NCBI GenBank assembly: GCA_023715865.1
Contig: JAMBOW010000001.1
Span: forward strand, 186,001 to 250,000
DNA length: 64,000 nucleotides
From: Neobacillus mesonae
GTDB taxonomy: Bacteria > Bacillota > Bacilli > Paenibacillales > Paenibacillaceae
Direction: 5' to 3'
Shown here: one piece after another, positions 16,585-25,192 of the stretch
Layout: every line of letters begins with the position of its first letter
Numbering within the stretch: the stretch's first letter is position 1
Translations under genes and position numbers: made by a program
Notes under the pieces: model-generated
What the model saw: the letters and a program-made list of their open reading frames with translations, nothing else
The model's database searches: none
Told to the model about the DNA's origin: nothing

Positions 16585-16800
16585 ATGAATAAAGGTAATG
16601 AGACTCCTGAAGAAATAAGAGAAAGATTAAGACAAGAGGAACTCAATAATAATCCTATGGTTAATTTGAAAAAATCATTGGATCGAGCGGAGAATGGAAG
16701 TTTATCAGATCTCACGTAAAGCTTAGGCTGGAAAGGTACAGGTATACTTATCCTCATTCTTATAATTGGTCTTATCGTTACAGCTGTATTTTTTAAGTAG
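16585..16800 (+). pseudogene. DUF6366-like small membrane protein with in-frame stop
   Basis: From ATG 16585 (GGGTGGTGAT upstream) the frame encodes ETPEEIRERLRQEEL and NNNPMVNLKKSLDRAENG, which match the DUF6366 pattern (ERLRQEELKNNP...NLSDAFNRSQSGDL). It then hits TAA at 16717-16719. Directly after this stop, in the same frame, comes the expected C-terminus SLGWKGTGILILILIIGLIV (hydrophobic helix) to the TAG at 16798. The gene is therefore intact except for one nonsense codon. The truncated 44-residue product would lack the membrane anchor. Confidence 0.75.
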
Positions 16801-16841
16801 AAGTTTATCACCAAAAATGTAGCAGATAAATGGAGGATGCG

Positions 16842-17405
16842 ATGTCGTTACCGTTTGATTGTATCACGGAATTTATGTTCTTCGAGACTGAGGTGGGTCA
16901 GGCAGATGTCATATTAATTCCGGGATCTAGCCACCCTCAATTAATGGAGCGAGCTGCGGTGTTGTATCATCAAGGGCTGGCTCCCTATATTTTGCCTTCA
17001 GGGGGAATGACATCTAATGTTACAACAACGGAATGGGAGTTCTTAAAGGATGCGGGAGTTTCCTTGGGAGTTCCTTCCTCAGCTATACTGAAAGAAGACA
17101 AAGCTGCAAATACCTTTGAAAATGCACGATTCTCATTGAAAGTATTGCAGGAGCTTGGAATTCAGCCTCAGAAGGTAATTCTAGTATGTAAAAACTATCA
17201 TGCAAGAAGGGCGCTGCTAACTTACCAATTTCTATTTCCAGCAGAAACTGTCTTTTACGTTAGTCCGGTAATTGATAAGACAGGGACAACGAAGGATAAT
17301 TGGTTTCTGGAAGAGAATAGAATCGGCTATGTGATGAATGAGCTGGAGAAGACAGGGAAGTATTTTAGAACGGCGATATATAAACGGGGTACGGCGAAGG
17401 GCTAA
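16842..17405 (+). CDS. YdcF/DUF218 family protein
   Basis: A 187-residue protein from ATG 16842, preceded by GGAGG at 16833-16837; an ATG at 16830 lies in frame before this site. It shows the DUF218 pattern ADVILIPGSSHPQLMERAAVLYHQG, then LPSGGMTSN, LKEDKAANTFENARFS and VILVCKNYHARRALLTYQF. The family includes SanA/YdcF-like proteins, some linked to envelope functions or nucleotide-like ligands. No signal peptide or membrane helix is seen here, so it is cytoplasmic. Substrate unknown. Confidence 0.85.
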   Translation: MSLPFDCITEFMFFETEVGQADVILIPGSSHPQLMERAAVLYHQGLAPYILPSGGMTSNVTTTEWEFLKDAGVSLGVPSSAILKEDKAANTFENARFSLKVLQELGIQPQKVILVCKNYHARRALLTYQFLFPAETVFYVSPVIDKTGTTKDNWFLEENRIGYVMNELEKTGKYFRTAIYKRGTAKG

Positions 17406-17434
17406 CAGATCGTCTAAACACAGGAGGAATTTGA

Positions 17435-17962
17435 ATGATTGTCATGGTTAATGGGGCTTTTGGAGCCGGGAAGACTACGCAAGCGGAAAATTTAACAGAG
17501 CTTATACCTAACAGCATGATCGTTGATCCCGAACTATCAGGTTATTTGCTTAGAGAATTGATACCTGACTCTATCAGAGACGAATCCGAACGATCCGGGG
17601 ATTTTCAAGACCTGGAATTGTGGAGAGTACTAGTTGTCGAGGTGGCAAAGCTGGTCAAGCACAAATACCAGAGGAATTTAATTGTTCCCATGACATTGTA
17701 TAAGCCTCACAACTATACCTACATTAAAGCAGAGCTGGAGCAGCTGGATGAAGTGTATCATTTTACTCTGATGGCATCTAAAGAGAAGATTCACGAGCGA
17801 CTAGCTCTGCGAGGTGATGAAGTGGGCGGCTGGCAATTTCAACAAACGGAGAAGTGTCTGAATGCACTGCAAGGCAGTGAATTTAAGGAGCATATAGATA
17901 CAGAGAAACTTCAACCAGATGAAATTACTCAATACATACTAAAGCGAGTTGGGCTTAAATAA
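17435..17962 (+). CDS. TmrB-like P-loop ATP-binding protein
   Basis: A 175-residue P-loop protein with Walker A GAFGAGKT near the start. The segments ELSGYLLRELIP, LIVPMTLYKPHNY, HFTLMASKEKIHERL and the QTEKCLNALQG region follow the pattern of Bacillus subtilis TmrB, which confers tunicamycin resistance and is thought to bind ATP and the drug at the membrane. RBS AGGAGG lies upstream of the ATG. Resistance here is an inference from similarity; no tunicamycin-type biosynthesis gene is nearby. Confidence 0.78.
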   Translation: MIVMVNGAFGAGKTTQAENLTELIPNSMIVDPELSGYLLRELIPDSIRDESERSGDFQDLELWRVLVVEVAKLVKHKYQRNLIVPMTLYKPHNYTYIKAELEQLDEVYHFTLMASKEKIHERLALRGDEVGGWQFQQTEKCLNALQGSEFKEHIDTEKLQPDEITQYILKRVGLK

Positions 17963-18046
17963 AGAAAAATTTAGTTGGTCACATGAGGAAGAGAATATAA
18001 AACTCATCTGCAGGGCTATGTGAAGAGTGAAAGAGAGGGATGAGGT

Positions 18047-18499
18047 TTGAATCCGATTACTGTCGTTTCCAGGCTGGGTAAAATACAAGGCTACGAAGTG
18101 AATGGAATTGTATATTTCGATAGATTCGATGATCTCTCACGCAAAGTAATTCGCCATTACATTCTTGTTAATGAAGGCGTGAAATTAATGTATGAGCCTT
18201 GGGGATGGATTAACGAATGGTATGTGGATTTAGTAGAGATTAAGAAAATAAGTGACCATGAAATCGAATTAACTGATCTATACATAGATATTGTGGTTGA
18301 AGGAAATGGACCCACCTATCGTTTGATCGACTTAGAGGAGTATGCGGATGCAGTAACGGAGGGCCAAATTGACATCCAAGAGATGAATAAGCAGCTTAAG
18401 CAAGTTCAAACATTTCTAGAGAACTATTTGCATCGAGGAAAAGTGTTTCCGCCAGAACAAGTGAGACAATTAATGGAACCCTCTATTGAAATAAAATGA
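18047..18499 (+). CDS. DUF402 domain protein
   Basis: A 150-residue protein with a TTG start. It matches the DUF402 fold: a beta-barrel core with KLMYEPWGWINEWYVDLVEI, ELTDLYIDIVVEGNGPTYRLIDLEEYADA and a C-terminal helix. Characterised relatives include nucleoside tri/diphosphate phosphatase YgaC-type enzymes and FAU-1-like RNases, in which the acidic residues of D-x-Y-D-type motifs bind metal. Here LTDLYIDIVV keeps Asp residues at these positions. Activity on this protein is inferred only. Confidence 0.75.
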   Translation: MNPITVVSRLGKIQGYEVNGIVYFDRFDDLSRKVIRHYILVNEGVKLMYEPWGWINEWYVDLVEIKKISDHEIELTDLYIDIVVEGNGPTYRLIDLEEYADAVTEGQIDIQEMNKQLKQVQTFLENYLHRGKVFPPEQVRQLMEPSIEIK

Positions 18500-18529
18500 T
18501 ATGATCTTTCCGGAGGTGCGACGAATACA

Positions 18530-19558
18530 GTGAGCGATCCAAGCATGCTCTACTTAATACATAAGCTGTGCCTAACACTAGGACTCGGTGAGATGGTTAG
18601 TCCAGCACAGGCTGTTTCGGGCGGTCTGCTGCATAAGATGTATTTTATCGAAACAACTCGTGGCAAGTATGCCATTAAAGCATTGAACCTGGAAATTATG
18701 CAAAGGCCTGCTGCATATCAAAATTACATCAATTCGGAACGAATTGCCAACAAAGCAGCAAGTCAACACAAACCTGCATTACCTGCCCTTCAATGGGATG
18801 AACAATCTATTCATCAAATAGAGAACCAATACTTCCAAATATTTAATTGGGTGGATGGTCATAGCTTGAAGTCAAGCGAGGTCCAAGTCAAGCATAGTGA
18901 GAGGATTGGAGCTGTACTGTCCGCCATTCATGCAGCTGATTTTACTGAGCTGCAAATCTTAGATGACGAAGCTGGCGTCCCGCCCATGATCAATTGGAGA
19001 GCTATTTTGAAGTTAGGGAAAGAATCACGTTCTCTCTGGACTGACTTGCTGCGTGAAGTGATGGACGATTTATACGAATGGAATAAACTAGCACTTAGCG
19101 CATTCATGATGGTTGGCGGGACAGATCGGGTAATCAGTCACCGGGATTTAGATCCCAAAAATATCATGTGGCATGATGATCATCCAGTCGTTATTGATTG
19201 GGAAGCGGCAGGATATTTGAATCGAGCACAGGACTTTGTCGAGACTTTACTATATTGGTCCACAGATGAACATGGAAAGATAGATAGAGAGAAATTCACT
19301 GCTTTTATATGCGGATATCAAAGAAATGCGAATCCCATAGAGGCGGATTGGCGACGTATACTCTATATGAACTTAATAGGAAAACTGGAGTGGCTTGAAT
19401 ATAACCTGAAGAGATCGCTTGAATCCTCAGAGGATAAGGAACGGCAGCTTGGAACAGAGCAGGCTATCTTGACAATAAATACAATTGGACGTTATATAAG
19501 TTTAATTCCTGTTGTTACGCAATGGTTAGATGAAGAGTTTAATAAATTCATGGATTAA
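18530..19558 (+). CDS. Aminoglycoside phosphotransferase (APH)-like kinase
   Basis: A 342-residue protein with GTG start (GGAGGT about 12 nt upstream). The catalytic loop is SHRDLDPKNIMW and the metal-binding Asp is in VVIDWEAAG, so kinase residues are intact. The N-terminal lobe has KYAIKALN (ATP Lys). APH-fold enzymes phosphorylate aminoglycosides, homoserine, choline or other hydroxyl groups. It lies in a run of small-molecule modifying genes, and its substrate is unknown. Confidence 0.85.
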   Translation: MSDPSMLYLIHKLCLTLGLGEMVSPAQAVSGGLLHKMYFIETTRGKYAIKALNLEIMQRPAAYQNYINSERIANKAASQHKPALPALQWDEQSIHQIENQYFQIFNWVDGHSLKSSEVQVKHSERIGAVLSAIHAADFTELQILDDEAGVPPMINWRAILKLGKESRSLWTDLLREVMDDLYEWNKLALSAFMMVGGTDRVISHRDLDPKNIMWHDDHPVVIDWEAAGYLNRAQDFVETLLYWSTDEHGKIDREKFTAFICGYQRNANPIEADWRRILYMNLIGKLEWLEYNLKRSLESSEDKERQLGTEQAILTINTIGRYISLIPVVTQWLDEEFNKFMD

Positions 19559-19575
19559 GCTAAAGGAGAAGAGAG

Positions 19576-20256
19576 ATGACCTATACCAATCTATTATTTG
19601 ACCTGGATGGAACATTAACCGATCCCAAGATCGGTATTACCAAATCTGTTCAGTATGCGCTGGCTAAAATGAATATTTTAGTAGAAAGCTTGGATGAGTT
19701 GAATAAGTTTATTGGGCCGCCGCTCCGGGTTTCATTCAAAGATTTTTATCAGTTTGACGATGCGCAAATCGAACAGGCTGTTGATTACTACAGAGAGTAT
19801 TTCAGTGTTACAGGTCTATTTGAAAATGATGTTTTTCCTGGAATTCAAGAAATGCTTGATAGGCTGAAAAAGGATCCCCAAACTCGATTGTTTGTAGCTA
19901 CATCGAAGCCTGAAGTGTATGCAGCACGGATATTAGATCATTTTGAGCTCACATCGTATTTCGAATACATATGCGGAAGTGAGCTGGATGGAGCCCGTTC
20001 TGCCAAAGCGGAGATTATCGGATTTCTTATGGAAAAATATGAGCTGACACCAGAAAAAACAGTCATGATTGGTGATCGAAAGCATGACATTATCGGTGCC
20101 CATCACCAAAAAATCGCATCCATTGCAGTAGGATTCGGTTACGGAAGCGAGGAAGAGCTGATCGGCTGTGAGCCGACTCACTATGTAAGAACTATCGAGG
20201 AATTAAGTGATTTATTATCGTTAAAGCCTGATCACGTGAATGAAGTTGAAGTATGA
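19576..20256 (+). CDS. HAD-family hydrolase, phosphoglycolate phosphatase-like
   Basis: A 226-residue HAD phosphatase. Motif I is LLFDLDGTLTDP (nucleophile and acid Asp), motif II is FVATSKPE, and motifs III/IV are KTVMIGDRKHDIIGA. A helical cap between motifs I and II is of the phosphoglycolate phosphatase/YjjG type. The ATG follows AAGGAGAAG. It lies 17 bp after the APH-like gene and they probably share a transcript that ends at the hairpin just downstream. Small phosphorylated metabolites are likely substrates. Confidence 0.9.
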   Translation: MTYTNLLFDLDGTLTDPKIGITKSVQYALAKMNILVESLDELNKFIGPPLRVSFKDFYQFDDAQIEQAVDYYREYFSVTGLFENDVFPGIQEMLDRLKKDPQTRLFVATSKPEVYAARILDHFELTSYFEYICGSELDGARSAKAEIIGFLMEKYELTPEKTVMIGDRKHDIIGAHHQKIASIAVGFGYGSEEELIGCEPTHYVRTIEELSDLLSLKPDHVNEVEV

Positions 20257-20283
20257 GGAGAGGGGAACAAGCATATGTACAGA

Positions 20284-20313
20284 AGTCGCGTTAATTAGCG
20301 CGGCTTTTTTTGT
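20284..20313 (+). terminator. Terminator after HAD gene
   Basis: The sequence GTCGCG then a short loop and CGCGGC is followed by TTTTTTTG. It ends the 18.0-20.3 kb gene run. Confidence 0.75.
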
Positions 20314-20343
20314 TATTAAAATATAAGTAGGGATAGGTGGGGA

Positions 20344-20973
20344 TTACTGTGCGAGAGCTTCTTTAGTAATACGTTTGATATCAAAAGGGGAGACCGTGCA
20401 TTCTTCGATGATGTCGGGGAGAATATGATTCAGAAAATAACGGACACAATGCAGATCGATGTTTTTAATCTTAACCAGTGCAGATTGATACATGATGACA
20501 AATTCCTTTTCTGTATTTCCGCGCTGCAGCTCAATGAATGCTTCGTATACTTGGTCCATCTTATCGGCGACTTCAAGGATTTGTCCTTCCACAGAACTGT
20601 CTTTACCTTCCCGAAGCTGTCTGCGGAAAATCGGCTGAAATTCTTCCGGTATGTTCTCATCGATAAAATGCCTGATCATGCCCTCTTCCACTTGCTGCAG
20701 CATTGAGCGAAGCTCTAGAGAGTAATGTTTAACAGGGGTTTTGATATCTCCGATAAAAATCTCTCCATAGTCATGGCTGCTTGTAATTTCATAAAGCTTC
20801 TTCCAGTCAATCTGAGTCCCATGCTGCTCTTCAATATCGGCGAATGTCTTGGCGTACTGCACCACTTTCCAGGAATGCGCCGAAACACTGTGCTCCTCAA
20901 ATTTGAACTTGCCAGGTGTGCGAATAATTCGCTCGAGGTCATTTAGAGATCTAAAATAAGTGTGGATACCCAT
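20344..20973 (-). CDS. HD-domain hydrolase (YfbR-like)
   Basis: A 209-residue protein from ATG 20973, chosen because AAAGGAG lies just upstream; the frame extends 38 codons further without a good site. HD-domain metal ligands are visible: EEHSVSAHSWKV, then the HD pair in ITSSHDYGEIF, and a later Asp in EVADKMDQVYEAF. This order fits the YfbR/YfdR group of 5'-nucleotidase-like HD phosphohydrolases. It stands alone on the minus strand. Substrate (deoxynucleoside monophosphates in the family) is inferred. Confidence 0.82.
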   Translation of the reverse strand: MGIHTYFRSLNDLERIIRTPGKFKFEEHSVSAHSWKVVQYAKTFADIEEQHGTQIDWKKLYEITSSHDYGEIFIGDIKTPVKHYSLELRSMLQQVEEGMIRHFIDENIPEEFQPIFRRQLREGKDSSVEGQILEVADKMDQVYEAFIELQRGNTEKEFVIMYQSALVKIKNIDLHCVRYFLNHILPDIIEECTVSPFDIKRITKEALAQ

Positions 20974-21189
20974 CTGTCTAACTCCTTTGCTGTTTGTAAG
21001 TACAAGTCCATCATATCTCTCATTTGTTAACGCTGAATAAACGGTGTATGCATAAAATGTCTGATTTTTAATGCATATAAATTCCATATCAGTTTTATTA
21101 TATGTTATTATTAACTTGTTTTTAAAAAACTAAAGGAAGGGAGTTTGCAGGCGTTCTACTTATTTTCAAAAATAATAGGAGGTGTCTCA

Positions 21190-22306
21190 ATGATTAGAAA
21201 AAAATTCTTCTCAGTTCTGGCATCCGTAACGCTTATTGCAAGTTCTTTATTTATTCCACATCAACCGGCAGAAGCAGCGACTATTACAAATAACGTAGGC
21301 GTATCAATTGATTAACCGCAACAGTGGTAAAGCGCTTGAGATTTTTGATTACTTACACGATAACGGAGGAAATGCTGTTCAGTGGACAGATTTAAACGGC
21401 GACAATCAGTATTGGCGTTTTGTTAGTGTTGGAAGCGGTTACTATTCTTTGATCAACGCAAACAGTGGACGTGCTCTCGAGGTGTTTGACTGGTCGACGG
21501 CTGACGGGGGCAATGTAGTTCAATGGCAAAATTACAGAAACAATTACAACCAGCATTGGAGAATTGTCGATATAGACGGGCATGTGCAGTTGATCAACCG
21601 CCATTCAGGGAAAGCGCTCGAGGTATATAATCATTCGACAGTCGATGGAGCAAATGTTGTTCAGTGGACAAGCACAGGCAATCCTAATCAGCAGTGGAGA
21701 TTGGATAAAATATCACCAAATGGAACGACTACGGTGAACTCGACGATCATTGTTCCGGCTGGACAGGTTTATGACGGGCAGGGACGGCGCTTCGTAGCAG
21801 GATCAGCTCTGGGTGATGGCAGTCAGGATGAAAATCAGAGCCCTGTGTTCCGGCTTGAGCATGGAGCTACACTCAAAAATGTAGTGATTGGCGCTCCGGC
21901 AGCAGACGGTATACACACTTATGGTGACGCTTACATTGCGAACGTTGTATGGGAAGATATCGGTGAGGACGCACTAACAGTCAAAAGCTCGGGTACAGTT
22001 ACCGTTAACGGAGGAGCAGCATATAATGGGGAGGACAAAGTGTTCCAAGCCAATGCGGCTAGTCGTTTAAACATTTATAACTTTGTAGCCAGCAATGCCG
22101 GTAAATTGATTCGTCAAAACGGAGGGACTACATTTAAAGTAGAGGTCTACATTGACAGCTCGGATATCTCCAATATGAAAGAATCGATCTTCCGTACAGA
22201 CAGCAGCACAAGCAGTGTTTCTATGACAAATACGATCTACTCCAATATTGGACAGAAGTGGTACAATGTAAAGAATGTTTATGAGAGTAATAATACAGAA
22301 TATTAA
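21190..22306 (+). pseudogene. Secreted pectate lyase (PL3) with ricin-type lectin domain, frameshifted
   Basis: ATG 21190 (AGGAGGTGT upstream) starts a signal peptide ending PAEAA at about residue 34, but this frame stops at TAA 21313. The mature protein continues one frame over from about 21302 ([13 protein letters not shown]). First come three beta-trefoil (ricin B-like) repeats, each with SGKALE/SGRALE and a Q-W motif. Then comes a PL3 pectate lyase domain with [27 protein letters not shown], the conserved calcium and catalytic region. One extra base (or two missing) around 21298-21310 separates the halves. Without correction the enzyme would not be made. A sequencing error is possible. 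Confidence 0.85.
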
Positions 22307-22348
22307 GAAAATTTTTTTCTGTCATCCATAGAATAGTAAAAAACGGAC

Positions 22349-22385
22349 AGGACGCTCTCTAACAATGAGAGCGTCCTATTTGATT
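22349..22385 (+). terminator. Terminator after pectate lyase gene
   Basis: AGGACGCTCT (22349-22358) pairs with AGAGCGTCCT (22368-22377), followed by a T-rich stretch. Confidence 0.82.
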
Positions 22386-22480
22386 TTGAATGCCAAACGA
22401 GAGCTGATTCACTTAGAGGAAAACAACTGCCTAAAGGGAATATACCAATAGAGTATGCAAAAGAGAGGAGAGAGGCTTAA

Positions 22481-23188
22481 ATGAAACAGATTATTGCGAT
22501 GGGCGGGGGAGGGTTTTCGATGGAACCAGACAATCTCCTGCTGGATCAGTACATATTGCAGCAAGCAAACAAAAAAACTCCCAAAGTATGCTTTGTTCCT
22601 ACAGCGAGCGGAGATGCAGATAATTATGTAGATCGATTTTATGAAGCATTTAAGAAGCATCACTGTGTTCCTGCACATTTATCTCTGTTTGATGCAAATT
22701 TTCGTGATTTGGAGAGTTTTGTACTCGAACAGGATATCATTTATGTCGGCGGAGGAAACACGCGTAATATGCTGGTGTTGTGGAAAGAGTGGGGGCTCGA
22801 TCACATTCTCTATAAAGCTTATGAGCGTGGAACTATTCTGACAGGACTGAGTGCAGGTTCGTTATGCTGGTTCGAAGAGGGCTTAACAGATCCTATCCAT
22901 GCTCCGATGTACAAATTGGATTGCTTAGGATTTCTAAACGGCAGTCATTGTCCCCATTACGATGGTGAAGAGAAAAGAAGACCAGGTTACCATAGTTTGA
23001 TTTCGGAAGGAGCTATGAAGCCGGGGTACGGCGTGGATGATGGAGCTGCACTGCATTTTGTAGATGGGAAATTACATCATTCGGTTAGTTCTAGGCCCAT
23101 CGCTAAAGCCTACTTCGTTACTAAAAATGAACAAAATCAAGTCATGGAAAAGACAATTGATGCAGTGTATCTAGGCAATGAGGGTTAA
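22481..23188 (+). CDS. Peptidase E-like protein (family S51)
   Basis: A 235-residue class I glutamine amidotransferase-fold peptidase. It begins MKQIIAMGGGGFSMEPDN, has FVPTASGDADNYVDRFYEAF, then IIYVGGGNTRNMLVLW, and the nucleophile Ser in GLSAGSLCWFEEG. This is the S51 (dipeptidase E/cyanophycinase-type) arrangement, with intact nucleophile elbow. It probably cleaves small peptides, classically Asp-X dipeptides, in the cytoplasm. GAGGAGAGAGG precedes the ATG. It is monocistronic, ending at a hairpin with a T-run. Confidence 0.9.
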   Translation: MKQIIAMGGGGFSMEPDNLLLDQYILQQANKKTPKVCFVPTASGDADNYVDRFYEAFKKHHCVPAHLSLFDANFRDLESFVLEQDIIYVGGGNTRNMLVLWKEWGLDHILYKAYERGTILTGLSAGSLCWFEEGLTDPIHAPMYKLDCLGFLNGSHCPHYDGEEKRRPGYHSLISEGAMKPGYGVDDGAALHFVDGKLHHSVSSRPIAKAYFVTKNEQNQVMEKTIDAVYLGNEG

Positions 23189-23205
23189 TGATTACAAATT
23201 TAAAG

Positions 23206-23231
23206 CCTTGTCTTTTGACAGGTTTTTTTTG
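23206..23231 (+). terminator. Terminator after peptidase E gene
   Basis: CCTTGTC and GACAGG form a short stem with one bulged base, followed by eight T residues. Confidence 0.65.
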
Positions 23232-23328
23232 TTGTTGAGACGCAAATAAATTTTAATTTACAATTATAGTAAAAAGTGATATCATAATTATATCAAAACA
23301 ATATTGTGGAAAGATGTGGTGATGTCTA

Positions 23329-24183
23329 TTGTTCCAGGAGAAAAAGACGTTTCATGTGAATGGATTTTTAGGCTTGCTTGTTGTAATTGTATTAGCAGCA
23401 ATTGGTGTGTACGGATTCACTCTTGGTGAAACAGCTGGTTTCATTAATGGCGCTATTCTGGTTGTCGTTGCTGTCTTACTTGCTACAGGACTAACTATTG
23501 TCCAGCCTAACCAGGCAATTGTCGTTACTTTTTTTGGTAAGTATATGGGTGTCATCCGCGACAGCGGCTTCCACATGACAATTCCATTAGCATCACAGAA
23601 AAAGGTATCGCTTCGTGTCCGTAACTTTAACAGCTCTATGCTGAAGGTAAATGATGTGGAAGGGAACCCGATTGAAATCGAAGCAGTTGTAGTGTTTGCT
23701 GTTGTGGATTCCGCTAAAGCATTATTTGAAGTGGATGATTATGAGTCCTTTGTTGAAATTCAAAGCGAGACTGCTCTCCGTCACGTGGCCAGCAAATATC
23801 CTTACGATAATCTGGACGGTGCGGGCTTCTCTCTTCGAAGCAATTCAGAAGAGATTGCCATGGAATTAACGAATGAGCTTCAAGCCAGACTTGAAATTGC
23901 AGGTGTTAAGGTGCTCGAATCTAGACTGACGCATTTGGCATACTCCACGGAGATTGCAAGTGCGATGCTGCAAAGACAGCAAGCTTCTGCTATTATTTCC
24001 GCTCGGGAAAAAATTGTGGAAGGTGCGGTAACGATGGTACAGCTAGCCATTACACGGCTTGAGAAAGAAGGAGCTGTTGAACTCGACGAGGAGCGCAAAG
24101 CCGCGATGATTAATAATCTGCTTGTTGCTGTCGTTTCTGATCGATCTGCCCAGCCGGTCATTAACAGCAGCAGCCTGTATTGA
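23329..24183 (+). CDS. SPFH/band 7 domain membrane protein
   Basis: A 284-residue protein with TTG start and weak RBS (GGTGATG). Two hydrophobic segments (about 11-28 and 34-53) are followed by the SPFH domain: VQPNQAIVVTFFGKYMGVIRDSGFHMTIPLASQKKVSLR, then VVVFAVVDSAKALFEVDDYESFV, and a coiled-coil region IASAMLQRQQASAIISAREKIVEGAV. It should sit in the cytoplasmic membrane and oligomerise, as flotillin-type proteins do. A gene for a 61-residue Arc-like protein follows after 18 bp, and the two look like a conserved pair. Confidence 0.9.
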   Translation: MFQEKKTFHVNGFLGLLVVIVLAAIGVYGFTLGETAGFINGAILVVVAVLLATGLTIVQPNQAIVVTFFGKYMGVIRDSGFHMTIPLASQKKVSLRVRNFNSSMLKVNDVEGNPIEIEAVVVFAVVDSAKALFEVDDYESFVEIQSETALRHVASKYPYDNLDGAGFSLRSNSEEIAMELTNELQARLEIAGVKVLESRLTHLAYSTEIASAMLQRQQASAIISAREKIVEGAVTMVQLAITRLEKEGAVELDEERKAAMINNLLVAVVSDRSAQPVINSSSLY

Positions 24184-24201
24184 TGAAAGCGATACGCCAT
24201 A

Positions 24202-24387
24202 ATGGCAGGTAAGAAGAAGAGCTTCCCTCTCCGCCTCGACCAGGCTACTTATGAGGCTTTGGAGCGCTGGGCAGCTGATGAATTCCGAAGCGTGAATGGT
24301 CATATTGAGTTTCTTCTGAGGGAAGCTCTTCGGGACGCGGGGAGGCTTCCTGGTCCCAAGAGAAGCAGCGATAAAGAGGAGTCCTGA
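24202..24387 (+). CDS. Arc-like ribbon-helix-helix small protein
   Basis: A 61-residue basic protein: KKKSFPLRLDQATYEALERWAADEFRSVNGHIEFLLREAL. This is the ribbon-helix-helix pattern of Arc/MetJ proteins (beta strand SFPLRLD, then two helices), usually DNA-binding dimers. It follows the SPFH gene by 18 bp on the same strand and probably shares its transcript. It may regulate the pair, or it may be a partner of the membrane protein. Neither can be shown from sequence. A terminator hairpin lies about 65 bp downstream. Confidence 0.75.
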   Translation: MAGKKKSFPLRLDQATYEALERWAADEFRSVNGHIEFLLREALRDAGRLPGPKRSSDKEES

Positions 24388-24452
24388 CGAACATGGCTAT
24401 CTTTTACTGTAAGGATAAACCAATAAGCTCCAGCATATAATACAGAGAATAC

Positions 24453-24500
24453 GAAGAAGAGCAGCTGTCTCATTTTGAGATGCTACTCTTCTTCCTGGTT
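24453..24500 (+). terminator. Terminator after SPFH/Arc-like pair
   Basis: GAAGAAGAG...TCTCA (24453-24472) pairs with TGAGA...CTCTTCTTC (24476-24494), with an internal mismatch. The T-tract is short. Confidence 0.65.
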
Positions 24501-24644
24501 TAGAGGCATTCACAAAAAGTTTAAACTTTAGACATAGGAATGTTATCATTTAGCTCTAAAGAGTCATTTAGATCACAGAAAAAATGTTATATCCTTAAGA
24601 TAAGGTTTTTAAATAAGATGTTTGCCCGAGAGGATTGTTAAACG

Positions 24645-25067
24645 ATGAATAAAAAATTGGCAAAATGGTGGCCGTTTCTTGCACTTGGGATTGCCGCTGT
24701 TCTTGTTATCGGCGGCCTGGTTATTTACTTCCAGAACAACAGCATGGTTCCTTCTGCTTTAAACAGGGATCAAGTCGCTAAGGAAGAAGAGGACCTAAGT
24801 AATTACGAAGTAGTGACAATTGAAATTAATGACGAAGGCTTTTCTCCTAGTCATATAGAAGTGAAGCAGGGAGTCCCTACCAAAATTAATTTTAAGAAAG
24901 TAACGAATCTGACTCATATTACAAGTGTAGTATCAGAGGATTTTGATATGCTGCAGTATGTAGAGAAAGGCGATAACTACTTTACATTAGATGATACTTT
25001 GGAGCCGGGAACTTATAATTTTAACTGCGGTATGTACATGACTTTTGGAACACTTACCGTTAAATAA
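24645..25067 (+). CDS. Membrane-anchored cupredoxin-domain protein
   Basis: A 140-residue protein with an N-terminal membrane helix (about 9-29) acting as uncleaved anchor, then an extracellular cupredoxin fold: VTIEINDEGFSPSHIEVKQGVPTKINF and a C-terminal GTYNFNCGMYMTFGTLTVK. Possible copper ligands are the His in NLTHITS, Cys in FNCGMYM and a nearby Met. It resembles the cupredoxin_1 group found in EfeO-like and CopC-like contexts. It may carry copper or electrons at the outer face of the membrane. No oxidase or copper ATPase gene is adjacent. Confidence 0.8.
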   Translation: MNKKLAKWWPFLALGIAAVLVIGGLVIYFQNNSMVPSALNRDQVAKEEEDLSNYEVVTIEINDEGFSPSHIEVKQGVPTKINFKKVTNLTHITSVVSEDFDMLQYVEKGDNYFTLDDTLEPGTYNFNCGMYMTFGTLTVK

Positions 25068-25083
25068 TATAGAGAAATGACAA

Positions 25084-25127
25084 AAGAAGCAGCATCTCAT
25101 ATAAGATGGACTGCTTCTTTTTTTTGT
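25084..25127 (+). terminator. Terminator after cupredoxin gene
   Basis: GAAGCAG-CATCT pairs with AGATG-(GA)-CTGCTTC (two-base bulge), followed by seven or more T residues. Confidence 0.78.
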
Positions 25128-25192
25128 TGTTAAAGCATGTTGTACAAGAGAGGTCTCCACATCAGCTTTGGCATAAAAAGAGGCTTTAGCAA

